Origin: Solenopsis invicta
Lineage: Eukaryota; Arthropoda; Insecta; Hymenoptera; Formicidae
NCBI RefSeq assembly: GCF_016802725.1
Contig: NC_052672.1
Location: 5,081,249-5,145,248, forward strand
Length of the DNA stretch: 64,000 nt
Reading direction: 5' to 3'
Each line of letters starts with the position of its first letter. The stretch's first letter is position 1. Below the pieces are notes generated by a model. That model was not told the origin of the DNA. It did no database searches and saw only the letters and a list, made by a program, of their open reading frames with translations. The position numbers were made by a program, and so were the translations under genes. Of the stretch, positions 1 through 11,279 are shown in pieces.

Positions 1-125
1 AAATTTGATTGTATTTTATTGAAAATTTTATTGAAATTTTATTAAAAATATAATGTCAAGTTTATCGAAATTTCATAAAAATTTTTCTTTCAGGACAATA
101 TTAAAAAAGAAAAAGAGAAATATAC

Positions 126-3100
126 TTGTACGTCCACACGACGAGAGGTTGTGTCTTAGTTATCAAAAACCATTGCCTAATGTCTATTTTTGTATTATAA
201 ACAAGCATTGGTCGCTCTAGAAATCATAATTGCAAATATAATCAATAATTAATGCTTAAAACGCTATCTTATTCTACATCGTATATCGTATACAAAGAAT
301 ACGTGCCTATGTACTTTTGCACGACATACTCGATATTTTCTTTCGCTGCTTGATTCACCTTCGCAAGGATATCAACCAAAGAATTTTTTAAAACAATTCC
401 CCGTCCTAAACTGTCGTTACCAGGTTTTAAAATCCATATATTTCTTATACCGTCGATCTTACTTTGCGGTCGGTATTTTATCATTTCTCTCATTATATCA
501 CGCACAGATGTAACAAGCTCCTACGAATTTCAAAATTCTTTAACCATAGTGCTGTTTTTCGAAATGTTTGCACATTAGAATATACCTTTAAAAAAATTGC
601 GTTACAACGTTTATACGTACATTTATATCAACTTTATCGGTTTCTTTCAATAAAACACGCTTATATATTATTTCGTGATACCAATCCAAGAATTGTTGCC
701 AAGCAGAGGGAGGTATATCCTCATAAGTTTCACGATCTATGTCCTCATGTACTTGAATGCTAAAAAATGTTTTATATCAGTATTTTATATAACTATTACA
801 AGGCGAATATTATTGTTTACCCTATGTATTCTACACAGCGTTCCAAGGCGAACGAAATCGCATTTACGGGAATTTTTCCATTCGGGGACCAGGAATTCTT
901 CGGTCCTACCAAACTGGCAAGTAACGAGAACCATTTTAAAATCCCGAAACACGCAGTGATGTAATAATCTTGTATAAACTCTTCCATTTGCGCTGCCTAT
1001 TTTAATAATTCAATATACGTTAACATAGATACTAATATTTTTGAGGAGATTCTTTTTCCAGATTAAAAAATGGAAGAAATAATTTACGTAACTTTTCATC
1101 ATATATTTATTAATAAATGAGTTTTTGGTTTGTCATCTTTAAAACTATGATGGAAATAGAAAGAAAAAAATTAAATAAAACAAAAAACAATAAATAAATG
1201 TAAACCTGTCTTCAAAATAATAAATAGACAAAATTTGAGTAATAAACAACGTTTTATATAATTAAAAAATTTTTATATACATGTATGTATTCTATATTTT
1301 TATATTCTATTTTTGGTAAAAATTATTATTATAAATAATTTTTTTCAATTTTTTCTACATTAATATTTAATAATATTATAAAATAAAAATTAGAGCGTAA
1401 GTCAAATGTTTATTTAATATTTTGTAGATATTTATTTGTTATTAATTATTTATTTAAGAAAATACTATAAAACATTTTTTTAATGTTTAGTTATTATTAT
1501 GTGAAACATTTATTCGTCATTAATTATTTATTTGGAAAAAGATTTGTAGTAAATATTTTTTTTACATTTATTTAATATTTTGTAAATGTTTATTTTTCAT
1601 AAAATGCTCATGGTTCATTAACGACTGAGTTGAGTCGTTAATGAAGCATAGCCTTGAACATTTCTTAGTGTTGCGGATGTAATTAATACGAACGGTAAAA
1701 AACTTGTCATCTCTAAGAAATTTTTGCATGGTTCCATAATTTGTCTAAAATTAAATATTCCATGGCGGAATACTTGTTATTTTGGTAGTCGATTCTGGAA
1801 TATTAAACCAATTAGTGAACACTATAAAATCGCATTGAACAACTTTTTCGCTGTGAAGATTTAATCGACGATGAAAGTTAATCGTTTAAAATTTGTGTAT
1901 TTAATTTGTTCAGGATGACCCAAAATACTACCGAAACGTCCGAATTAAAATAAAGTTTGCACTTCAAAAAAAACTTTGCGCACTGATTACCGCGCCATAC
2001 TCTCATCACCCCTGTGATTACTTTATTTAATCATAAATTTATTCTCAAAATTTTATCAAGTTTTTATATTATATGAGAAAACTGGAGAATCTCCTTAATA
2101 TAATAATTTATATCTACTATATACATTATAAATACACACGTACACCAATAGGTTACACGTACATACTTGATAAAAATTGTAACATCGAGGAAATTGTACA
2201 TTTGACACCCCGGGTTCATAAAACCAATAGGCTTTCTCCAAATTGTTACACATATCAACCTAAACATTTTGCTAATTAAAAATTGTACACTTTGCAATAC
2301 GCGTCCCACACATGCATTTATGACTCAAATTACCTTCGACGTAAAATAGCTGCCAGCAAATTTATTTATAATAGTCTTGTCATCCGTTCTTATAACAGGT
2401 TTCTTATTTGTATACCATATAAAATCCGCAGGAATTCGGAGCAATTTTTCTATTTGCTGTAAACCGTCTGATAAAAGAAGACATTGACTTTCAAATTGAC
2501 TTAATAATGACAAACCGAAATATATATAAAAAAAAATGCAACCTTCGTACGTATTGAGGGAGATTGATATCATTTTCCTAATAGCTCGTTTCTCAACCCA
2601 ACCTCTGTCCATCAGCGGTTTCCTCAATGACGGAAACGAGCCGCAAATCACGTAACATTTATGCTCGTTCACAGCTATTGTCAAAATTTTTAACAGAAGA
2701 TTTATTCTAGCCTCGTCGTTTGTTATCAATTTTAAATAATCCGTCAATATTATATTTCCGTTTTCTCGATCATTCTCTTTATGCTCTGCTCCTAACAATT
2801 CTTCAAGATCCTCGCGATTGCAACAAATCTCGGCATCTGCGGTTTTGATCGTCTCAGCTACACATTGCTTATTAGCTTTTGACTTAGGAACTGTTAAAAT
2901 CAACCGCAAATCGTTTTCTTCATTGTTGGAATTTTTTTGACAGACCTACGATTTTTTGAAAACTGCAATACTAACTATAAAGTGAATCATAATAATATAT
3001 CTATTGTATGTGTAATGAGTTCTTTTGATGCCTAATGTCAATACCTGCCAACCTTCGAAATGTTTCTTAATCGTACAATTTTTCGAAGATAAAATTATTT

Positions 3101-3155
3101 GCCATTTATCTTGACTGTTTGTGCAAGCTACTGAATTGTCACTATTGCAATGCAT
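126..3155 (-). CDS. TTLL3-like tubulin glycylase/ligase paralogue, 3' part off the window
   Basis: Seven exons join in frame without a stop: 3155..3045, 2945..2334, 2259..2167, 996..821, 759..621, 520..307 and 216..126 (about 478 residues). The product would be a tubulin tyrosine ligase-like enzyme of the TTLL3 type, which in this family adds glycine to tubulin in cilia. Seen: RGWVEKR, an FYEPGVSN segment, HEDIDRE, WILKPGN followed by GRGIV (ATP-grasp nucleotide-binding region), YVVQKYI, then DIRQWF. Exons 520..307 (214 nt) and 216..126 (91 nt) have exactly the lengths and phases of two exons of the complete TTLL3 at 38.9-44.2 kb. The donor after 307 reads GCACGT, so that intron appears to be GC-AG. 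The remaining exons must lie left of position 1. The start at 3155 is the first ATG of the first open exon and is less certain. The introns, including 997-2166, hold no other gene I can see. Confidence 0.8.
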
Positions 3156-3550
3156 TTTTATGTTTAAATTTCAAAGTTGTAACAATCACGCTTTTAAATT
3201 TCGCATTTGGATGTTCTTTTATATGCACGAAATTTGGTCTTGAAACTTGACAATTTACTGCTTCCGTTTATCGATTATCTTGTGACTCAATGACCTACAT
3301 TCATATTTCATGATATGAATCCTAACATTCCTTACATTTCTTGACTAAACAAGTGCCATCACGATTAAAGATATATCGTATATTCTCAAACTTGTATAAA
3401 TCTTTTTCAAAAGTTTCGCATTTTATTCAGTTGAATTTTTCTATTTGTTATCATAATTCCTGTATTTGTTCAATGTCTTCTTTATTGGTTCATCTATTTC
3501 TCTTGTTGCGAGGTTTTAAATCTCCTGTATTTCATACTTTTAAAATGCTT
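3156..3550. other. Upstream flank of the TTLL3-like gene, no gene seen
   Basis: AT-rich sequence 5' of the left-edge TTLL3-like gene. The short open stretch at 3341-3553 has no recognisable domain and no codon bias. The promoter is presumably here, but I see no clear core element. Confidence 0.4.
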
Positions 3551-3654
3551 TAAAAATGTGAAATATATTTTCTTTCTTTTGTTCTTTTTCTTTAGCATTT
3601 TTTTCTAATTGAAAATGCTAAACTACGCATATTCCAATCGATCTTTTTTTTTAA
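3550..3654. repeat. Left part of an interspersed repeat split by a transposon
   Basis: This stretch matches 36,325-36,428 closely. The match resumes after the inserted TTAA element at 5,272, so the two pieces are one repeat copy interrupted by the insertion. Confidence 0.75.
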
Positions 3655-5267
3655 GGGGTTATCCCTAGTCAGGAAGCCGAAAAATAGGTGATTTTTGAGA
3701 ATTTTTTTTGCATTAACTATAAGACTTGTTTAAAATTGGGTTGGTCTATGTGAGAGAATATATTTTTATGAATGTAACATAATTTTTTAAATAAAAAATA
3801 TTAATAATTAAAAAAGATACGGCCATCCTCCTGAAGGCCCTTTCAAAAAACTGGTTTTGCGGTGTCCACTGCTGCTCGAATCTGGATTATCTGAAATCAA
3901 AAAACCAAAAAGATTCTGTTAGTATATGAATATATCTTGTTCGTGAACGAAGGAATTTTTGAAAAAATAATTTTTGACAAAATGGCGGCCGTTTTAACGA
4001 AAAACGTAAATTTCGGGCTCTTAATTTTTCGTTTTTCTTCAATAAAAAAAAAGTTTTCATTAAAAAAAAACCCTTCGTTCACGAACAAGCCCTAGATACA
4101 CAGAATAAGTACGAAAGAGGTTTAGGTCGATTGCTTTAACGGTTCTCGAGATATTGTGGACACCGCACGAGACTTTTTAGAAAAATGTAATTTCGAGAAA
4201 AACGCGTTTAAAGTTTGCGGTCTAGTTATCAGTAGAGTATAAATTTAATTTTTTTAACTTACACAGAATCATCGATTTCAAGCCCATAAAGTAAGCCTTC
4301 TGCTGCCGAAGCCACCTCCAAAGCATCAATTTTCTTCTGTCTACGATGCTTTCTGGTCTCTTGTGTATTTTCTTGCGCGCGGCGCTCGGCAATAGCGACG
4401 CGTCCCTCGTCTTCGTCTGCCACGAATGCATGGGCATTTGGGCCAGTAGAAACTCCCATCGCTTGCATTATTTGTAACAAAGCTTTTGAGCCTTGATTAA
4501 AAGCACAAGCTGACACATATGCAGCTATTTCGATTGGTATTAAGCCGCCTGGAAGAATTTTTGGACTGATTTTCCAAATCAGTTGATTGTAACTTTCGTT
4601 GTTATTTTGCGTAAATCCACCAACACATCGACCTAATAACTCTTGTTAACTCAAGTCCTTGTAAATTGGCTCGATAACCGTTAAAACATCAGTCGGCAAA
4701 GCGTCGTAGGTGTGTATAAAACTTTTTATTTTTTGTTTCTGATTGCTTGGTAACTCTGCGTACGCGCGCTGCCATTCGCACCACGATTCCGCTCCCGCCG
4801 GACAGAGGTCATGTTTCGGATTTTCGTTTGTTGAACTGTAGTGATTATGTGTAGCCCAAATAGCTGTTTTCATATTCTCTGCTGAGTCATAATTTCTACG
4901 TATAGCTAGACCATAGTAAACCGTTAACTTATCGATCATTTTACCGGTTAGTTTGCCTTTGCCGCCGAGCCCTTTATTTTTCTTTTTACACTCACGTAAT
5001 CGCGTGCCCATTCTTTTTTGGACGTGACTGATGCATTCTTTTTTATTTACAGTAATATCTTCATAAGGCGCGCAGCTGCTGCGCGCTGCTTGCTGCCGCG
5101 CGCTACCTGCTCTCGGAGCGGTCCCTACGTTCAAACTCGCATAACTTTGTCAATTTTCGTTTGATTAATATGAAACTTTCAGAAAACATTTTTGAGATGG
5201 CATACTTTTAGAATATGCAAAAACCTAAAAATCGATTTTTTCGACTTTTCTAACTAGAGATAACCCC
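3655..5267 (-). mobile_element. TTAA-flanked DNA transposon, degenerate
   Basis: The ends are inverted: left GGGGTTATCCCTAGT, right end reverse-complemented GGGGTTATCTCTAGT. TTAA directly flanks both ends (3651-3654 and 5268-5271). A copy of the same flanking repeat without the element lies at 36,325-37,005, with the join near 36,426, which confirms the boundaries. A TTAA target duplication is typical of piggyBac and Kolobok elements. The internal protein is not piggyBac-like, so Kolobok-like is my inference. The element is about 1.6 kb and its transposase is broken. Confidence 0.75.
4259..5134 (-). pseudogene. Transposase relic of the Mutator-like/Kolobok-like type
   Basis: The minus strand reads through a family I recognise from many arthropod genomes. 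It has a CISHVQKRMGTRLR segment, then KGLGGKGKLT, MIDKLTVYYGLAIR, a SWCEWQR tryptophan/cysteine segment, and GFTQNNNES further on. It ends at 4259 after a basic, glutamate-rich tail. A TAA at 4648..4646 interrupts it in the same frame, between the DLS and QELLGRC segments. The N-terminal half of the family is absent: the first 20 or so residues are unrelated, arginine/alanine-rich sequence, which suggests an internal deletion. It is therefore a dead, internally deleted copy lying inside the TTAA-flanked element. I am sure of the transposon nature, less sure of the superfamily name. Confidence 0.7.
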
Positions 5268-5271
5268 TTAA

Positions 5272-5845
5272 GAGAAGAGGGAAAAGAAACCTTTTCGTCA
5301 TTTTTATTTTTTCTCCGAGTAAACTTTCACCATTTTCAACACATATGTGTTTTTTTACTTTTTTGTTAGCCTATCTTTAATGTTTATTAAATGTAAAACA
5401 AGGATTGAATGACAAGAAAGCAAAATTTATAAACGCGTTCTGAATACGGCTCGTTATATTGAAAATTGCTGCAATATTGCAATATTTTTAAAGGCAAATA
5501 TTTTATCATTGTTACAATGTTATAGCAATACTTCAACAACATTTTGCAACGTTTTTGTAATGTTGCAAATCTTACGATAATATCTTTTGTTTCAATCTTC
5601 TTCTGTATTCATTTTATACGCTGACTCTAACTGTATAAAAAAAATTCGGGTTACATTAATTGAAAATCTAGATTCAACCAATCTATCTACTCAAAACGAA
5701 TCCGAATTTTTGTAAAAATTTAAAATAATAAATTTCTGAATTAATTAAATAAATTTTCCACGCTCGTATTGTATACATATTAAATAGATTTAAGGCCAAT
5801 AAACGCGCAATAACAGCTGTCGCATATAAAATATTTATTCCATTA
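5272..5845. repeat. Right part of the split interspersed repeat
   Basis: Matches 36,428-37,005 nearly base for base. Similarity stops at the shared TTATGAAG near 5,845; the copy at 37 kb goes on into a different tail. The repeat is probably part of a Penelope-like or similar retroelement, but I see no coding domain in it. Confidence 0.65.
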
Positions 5846-6120
5846 TGAAGATAATAAATATTGTTATTTTAAATATTGGTGTTCAGTTGTTCAATATACT
5901 GGGTAATTAGGTATATGTGTAGCACAGCAAAAAAGCTATCTTTAATTCTCTTTTAGAGACTAAAGGTTTGTTTTCTATTTCTGCACTCGAAATTCCCTTT
6001 TTGCTACCTTTCAAATATAGATCTACTTCACATTAAGTGCACACTAGTTCAGAAATTTCAGAAACAGAAAACAAACATAAATCTTTTCCGTTGATAAAAA
6101 TAATTATTGTAATATAACAA
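5846..6120. repeat. Interspersed repeat shared with 58,336-58,615
   Basis: The segment starting ATAATAAATATTGTTATTTT is repeated with few differences at 58,336-58,615, next to the second FPPS-like gene. Both copies contain the short string TTGTTCAAT followed by ACTGGGTAATTAGG. No protein is encoded. Confidence 0.7.
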
Positions 6121-6394
6121 ATGAAATGAAATGAATTGACGTTAGCCCGATCTAACATCTCATTAAAGTATCGCATAGGCCATCTACGCGTTTTTGCTGT
6201 AGTAGTGAAATCTTAACATCTTTTTATTAAAACGCAGAAACAAACCAGTCTCTCGTTGGTTAGAGTACAAAAATAAAGTCAAAAATTATACAAAATACTA
6301 TTAATCAATTTATTTTTGCACGTTAAAAAAAAATTTAATTTCTTTTTACAATACATATGTTTCTGACACACTGGATGTAGTAATTTACCGTACC

Positions 6395-6720
6395 TTGAAA
6401 AAACAAGAATGTATAAAATTTTCAGTCGATTTTCGGAGACTGCTATCATGGGGAATCAGTACTGAAAATATTAATAGAAATATGTCCCGATTCCTGTCGG
6501 CAACGTGTGCCTATCGGAGCAGGAAACTCGATACGACAGAACATACACTCGCGCGATGTGAAGCGTGGCAGACACAGCGGACCATTTTGATGGAAGCTTT
6601 TGAGACTGATCTTGGCTTGGAGGGAATCTTCGAAGCTAGTCTGAATGATATTAGTAAATGGAAAATTTTTAAGAATTTTTGCTAAAGTGCCATTAAAGAA
6701 AAAGATCATCAGAGGGGTGC
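6395..6720 (+). pseudogene. R1-type non-LTR retrotransposon, C-terminal fragment
   Basis: The + strand encodes the end of an R1-like ORF2 protein: a short region up to MSRFLSATCAYRS, then DTTEHTLARCEAWQTQR, which carries the His/Cys pattern of the C-terminal zinc knuckle in R1-clade elements, then the SLNDISKWKIFKNFC helix. There is a stop at 6685, and weak coding similarity continues behind it. The reverse transcriptase and endonuclease are missing, as expected for a 5'-truncated insertion. The first Cys pair of the knuckle is altered (AYRSRK in place of a CxxC). It is one of three copies in the window and is not functional. Confidence 0.7.
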
Positions 6721-7059
6721 GGACGCACATTCTCCCCGCGCAAGACCGCTCTGTGCTAGGCTCTGCCCTTACCCGCATAGCTAGAGGAACTTCATACTAT
6801 CAGCGACGCTAACACGAGACATGCATGTTATATAGGCGCTAATAGGCGCCTATGAGAAAACTGCGGCTACGCCTTTTTTAAACTTGGCAAGTTTTATAAA
6901 CTATATATGTATAAATTAGTGAAAATCGTAGTTAGAACGGCCGGGATATCAATTAGAGTAGGAGCCCGTAATTTCTTGCTGCAAAAGTTATTATTGTATG
7001 GGATGCGAGTGCCTATCGAAGGAATGACGTCCGTCTGTCCGAGAGCACCCGTTCGTCCA

Positions 7060-7990
7060 GAGTAAGAGACACTAAGGGAGAAGTTTTTAGGGGGTAGGCG
7101 ATGCGTGATAGAATTGTTGGCGATGTAACCACATCGAATCCTCGACACCTTGGAGTACGGGCTCCAAGGCGTCTTTCCCTTCTCGCCGAGGGAGGACCGT
7201 CGAGTGGTTGGCCGGAAGGGGTTGGTCTCGTTCGGATTAGTCCTGGTCGAGCCGGCCTTGCAAGAGTGAATCGACGGTCAGTTCCTCCGGAGTAGGGTGG
7301 GCTTTGTGAAGATTTTCCTCTTCCTCGTGAAACAAAAAAAAAGAAAAAGAAGCAAGCGAGAAAGGCAGAGGAAAGCACGAGAACCACCACGAGTAAGGCC
7401 TCCCTGGGCGAAACTTTGCACGAGGACATAGTGTGGCTAACACATATTTAACATTATGGTGTTATAAAGGTGCAACATTAGATCTATGACACCTTTAGGA
7501 GAGCGGTAGCCACGCTAAATAAGAGCTGTAAAGAAATTAGTACATAAGTGTATATGAATAAATATAATCATTAATCTTTAAGAACAGTTTAGGATGGATA
7601 AGATTAAAGACATAATTCAGAATTGTTGGGACACCCGTAATAATAAGGAGCTTTTAAGAAAGGACGGAATGGTCACCGAAGAAATGACGTATTGTTGGCC
7701 AGGACCATTTATCGTTCAGTGGATGCACAAAAAAGGAGAGGTTTTTGGGGGGTAAGCGATGTGTAGTAGTATCGTTGACGATATACCCGCATCGAATCCT
7801 CCACATCCTAGAGTACGAGCTCCAGGGCATCTTTCCTACTTTGTTAGGTGAGGACCGCCAGCGGTTGACCGGATGGAATTGGTCCCGGTAGAGTTGACCA
7901 TGCCTGGATGACCCAGCGGTCAGTTCCTCAATGTAGTCAGGGCTTGTAAAGATTTTTCTCTTCCTCGTAAAACAAAAAATAATACTTGAA
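7060..7990 (+). repeat. Two related 3' tail modules of the R1-type element
   Basis: A module at about 7,060-7,335 (GAGAAGTTTTTAGGGGGTAG, then a GC-rich stretch, ending TTCCTCTTCCTCGTGAAAC and A-rich) is followed by a diverged second version at about 7,735-7,980 ending in the same CTCTTCCTCGTAAAAC and A-rich tail. The open frames in this region on either strand are shadows of this GC-richer repeat. Confidence 0.6.
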
Positions 7991-8750
7991 TTAACTCATA
8001 AATAAATTCATTACTATGTTCATATGATAATAACTTTTATAATTAACTTTTTCTTAATTTATTTTGACAGCTGACCGGCTATCATAACTTCTTGTTATTG
8101 AATTGATATTTTGTTGAAAACATTAATTATGCATATGTAATGTACAAATATGTTTCCTATAGGAATAATTTCTTAATATAAATGTCACTGCGTATTTATA
8201 TGACAACTTCCATGTCAAGTAGTACGCTTGTGTTACTTTGTCATATCACCATGCCTGAACGCGTGACATATCAGCTCTATGATTCATAAACTTTAATCGC
8301 GAATAATTTGAAAACCATTATACCCTCGACATTTTTGTATTAGGATTTTTTTCTCAGAATTTTCCAACGAATCCGTTCTTAAGAGGAAATGCCAGCTTTT
8401 TGGGACCTGTATATTGTAGTATATATGTAAAGAAAATGTATGTTCTTTACTTTGAATATTCCCGCGTACTTCTGTTAGTAGTGTAGATAGCGAGAGATAA
8501 GATAGAGATAATTCTGTTTACACGTGCTCGATAAAGCTAGGAGAATAAGAGCAAACGATAGTTCATGTTCAAGTTGTTAAAGAAAAGAGAAGGACTATTA
8601 GGAATAAATAAACTTAAACGTTGTTTTTCTTTTTTCAGGTAAGAGTTTTGTAAATAGTGAAAATAAAACCTGTAAATAAATATGAAACTTCTTTTTTCAG
8701 ATCAATTATTATTTCATTCCGCAAAAATAAAACCCAATTAATTACACATT

Positions 8751-8752
<2 letters not shown>

Positions 8753-8799
<47 letters not shown>
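8753..8799. repeat. (TA)n microsatellite
   Basis: Uninterrupted alternating T/A run of about 45 bp. The paired locus near 62,765-62,784 in copy B has only about 20 bp, so the tract differs in length between duplicates. Confidence 0.95.
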
Positions 8800-8802
<3 letters not shown>

Positions 8803-9116
8803 CTAAAATGGAGCACACAAGAGAAAACACAATAATGACAATAAATACAGTTAAAATATTAAAATATCAAATTCAATTAATATTAACAAATAATTAGTAT
8901 TTCAGCTTAAGTTATTTGTAATTGCATTAAATCTTATTCTACTATGTAAAATATGTATAACAATAATTAATAAACAGATAAAAAGCAATAATAACAGTAA
9001 TTCAATTTTGCCTTTAATACGTAACCGATTAAATCCATTTCTTTTTCTGAGACATTTATATGAATTTTTAACCGTTTAAAATGCGTAGTTGGTTTTGGAC
9101 AAGCAAGTTACTGCAC

Positions 9117-9172
9117 CCTGGATATGGTAACGCTTGCTACGCCGCGCCGCAAGCGTTTTCACGTCCAGTGTA
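9117..9172. repeat. Short GC-rich inverted repeat in copy A
   Basis: CTGGATATGGTAACGCTTGC is followed, after about 16 bases of GC-rich loop, by an imperfect reverse complement ending in CCAG. The same structure recurs in copy B near 63,096-63,150. It could be a terminal inverted repeat junction or a stem-loop; its role is unknown. Confidence 0.5.
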
Positions 9173-9714
9173 CAGGAGCCATAAGACGCGTTTTGGAATG
9201 CTTATCGATTTTTGAAGTGTGAAAATAAACCAAAGAAATTTATATGAAATTTTGCGTTATAAATAGAAGTAAATGCAGTAAACATGATTGGAATGTTAGA
9301 GACAACTTTTGGTGAGTCTGCTATGAAGAAAACAATACTTTACGATTGGTACAGTGATTGATACTAAAGTTGAACATTTTTTTCTTATGAATTTGGGAAC
9401 GTGCAATCAAGCTCGGGGATGCAAATCACTGTCTTTGCTCATACGCGATAAATAATTATGAAGCTGTCAATTTCGCGTATATAACGTATATAACATAAAA
9501 AATAAATGTTATTTGCTGCGCGAAATCTATGATAAATAAATATTAAATATCTGAAATATTATATCTGCAGTACAGATAGCACATCAGAGTTCTTAAACTG
9601 ATGTCTCTGACTGAACATTATGTGAATAGCCCCGACAAGACATTGCATAATTACTTAAAAAATATTTACAAAATATTTATAATAAGTATTCATATTTTTT
9701 ATAAATACTTACCA

Positions 9715-9965
9715 GTTACCGTATTCACCGGACCTCTATGACTTCTTTCTGATTCCAAAACGATTGGTTCTGAAGAGAATCAATGAACGGACAATGATTT
9801 GTGACTATAGAGAAAATGAAGACTGCTCAACAAGTTAAGGATTATATAAGCGCGTTCCAAAAAATGCGTTCTAGAAATGCTTTGAGGAATGGATAAACCG
9901 CTAGCACAAGTGTATTATATCCAATGGAGATTACTTTAAAAATCATATTAATATTGATGAGTACA
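9715..9965 (+). pseudogene. mariner transposase C-terminal relic
   Basis: The + strand reads YSPDLYDFFLIPKR, a decayed form of the mariner SPDLAPxDFFLFP motif around the third catalytic acidic residue. Frameshifts follow, and then a CFEEWINR segment and ISNGDYF, the usual end of mariner transposases. There are several stops, and no N-terminal part is present upstream. It is a dead fragment of a Tc1/mariner element. A second, unrelated mariner C-terminus lies at 49.8 kb. Confidence 0.65.
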
Positions 9966-10775
9966 TAAAGATTTTCTAAAATAATTTCAAATTTCAAGTA
10001 TTTTTTTTTTATCAAACTTTGTATTTACATAAAAAAATTGAAATTTTTTTAATATTGTAAAAATAATTTACCTTTTAATAACAAATAGAATAAATAAACT
10101 ATCAAAATATGTTATTAAGTAAAAATATAATCTTATTCACAAAACTTTCACATTTTTAATAAAGCAAAGTATATAATCAACATTATCTTTTATTATTATT
10201 CAAGTAACAACTATAATATATACAAAATAAAAGCGACAAACTCAAAAATTAAATAATAAATTAAATATAATAAAAGAAATAAAGAATATCCTATTAAACC
10301 TATTATTGCCAGTCAATATCGTAAATACTGTTCCTCGATTATTACCGTATGTACATACCTATATTGCCTCTCTATTTACTGTCGGTGTACATGCCATTCA
10401 TTTGCTGTCATCTCTACAAAAACCATTCTGCGGGCATATAAATTCTAGTTTGCATTAACGAATTCTTGAAAACATTATATATGATTTATTACATTTTTTA
10501 TGATGAACTAGCGTCGGAAAGCCTCCTATTTCCCCCCTTCTAGTCAGAATTTATGCTATGACGTATCGGAAATAATTGTGACTGACCTTACTCCTAAGCC
10601 ACCATTGTAAGAACGTCGAGTCACACGATGTTATACAATTATGCCAGTCTTTTTTACAAAATCAAACACCCTTTTCCTAATCCTCTTGTAATTCGGTTAG
10701 GTCAAAGAGCACAAGTTTACTTATACACTACTGTCACTTCTTGACAATTGAAGTTGGTAGTAATTGACGCGTAAT
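9966..10775. other. No gene seen
   Basis: AT-rich DNA with poly-A and poly-T runs to about 10,320, then more mixed sequence. No coding pattern was found on either strand. Confidence 0.5.
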
Positions 10776-10864
10776 AGGCTGTGTTCCAATATTGACTACT
10801 AAAAATGTATAGTATATGTGACGTGAACTATAAGTTTTTAGTACTGCCAGTAAAAACACAGCCT
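10776..10864. mobile_element. 89-bp hairpin element (MITE-like)
   Basis: The left arm 10,776-10,814 begins AGGCTGTGTTCC. The right arm 10,828-10,864 ends in its complement, ACACAGCCT. The arms are about 38 bp with a handful of mismatches and enclose a 13-base loop. A compact palindrome like this is typical of a very short MITE; a transcript would fold into a small hairpin. Confidence 0.6.
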
Positions 10865-11279
10865 AGATATTTTCATGTATAAAACGGAACTCATTTACTG
10901 CTGACAGTAATGCAGGCAAGTTCATTATATCATTTCTTAAATGACTGTCAAGGATGCACTGAACAATATCAGCCCTAAGGAACGTCTATATTTGAACCAA
11001 GGTGAGGAATATTGATAATGGTCACACTGTTCAACAACAATGAATATCAAGAAACCTAAACAACGGCCGGAAAAAATCTGATGCTTATTGTTAGACATTT
11101 GATGCACCAAGATGACGCTCAAGTGATCACACATCCATTTATTACTTAAGCAGTTGTAAAAAAATGTAGATGTGTTCTTATCTTCATCATATAACTGTAA
11201 AATAATTTTCGAAAGCAATTAAAAGCACATTAAACTTCCAAGCTTAGGAATGATTTATATAATTTTTGTATGCGAGAAT
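10865..11279. other. No gene seen
   Basis: A 93-codon open stretch on the minus strand (10,937-11,218) has no recognisable domain and no supporting context. I do not call it a gene. Confidence 0.4.

Larger units (their letters stand above)
6128..9643. repeat. 3.5-kb repeat unit, copy A (pair of 60,090-63,620)
   Basis: About 3.5 kb is collinear with 60,090-63,620, with scattered substitutions and a different (TA)n length. The unit contains an R1-type retrotransposon C-terminus (6,395-6,720), two related GC-richer tail modules (about 7,060-7,330 and 7,730-7,990), and an AT-rich non-coding part to 9,643. A third, partial copy lies at 32,100-33,475. Sharing of the AT-rich part between A and B suggests either one large composite element or a segmental duplication. 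Confidence 0.8.

Noticed and set aside
7013..7443. Open frames on both strands in the R1-type tail, also at 32,507-33,096 and 61,190-61,435
   Set aside because: They lie in non-coding tail modules and differ in frame and length among the three copies.
10937..11218. 93-codon minus-strand open frame
   Set aside because: No domain, no splice context and no repeat match.
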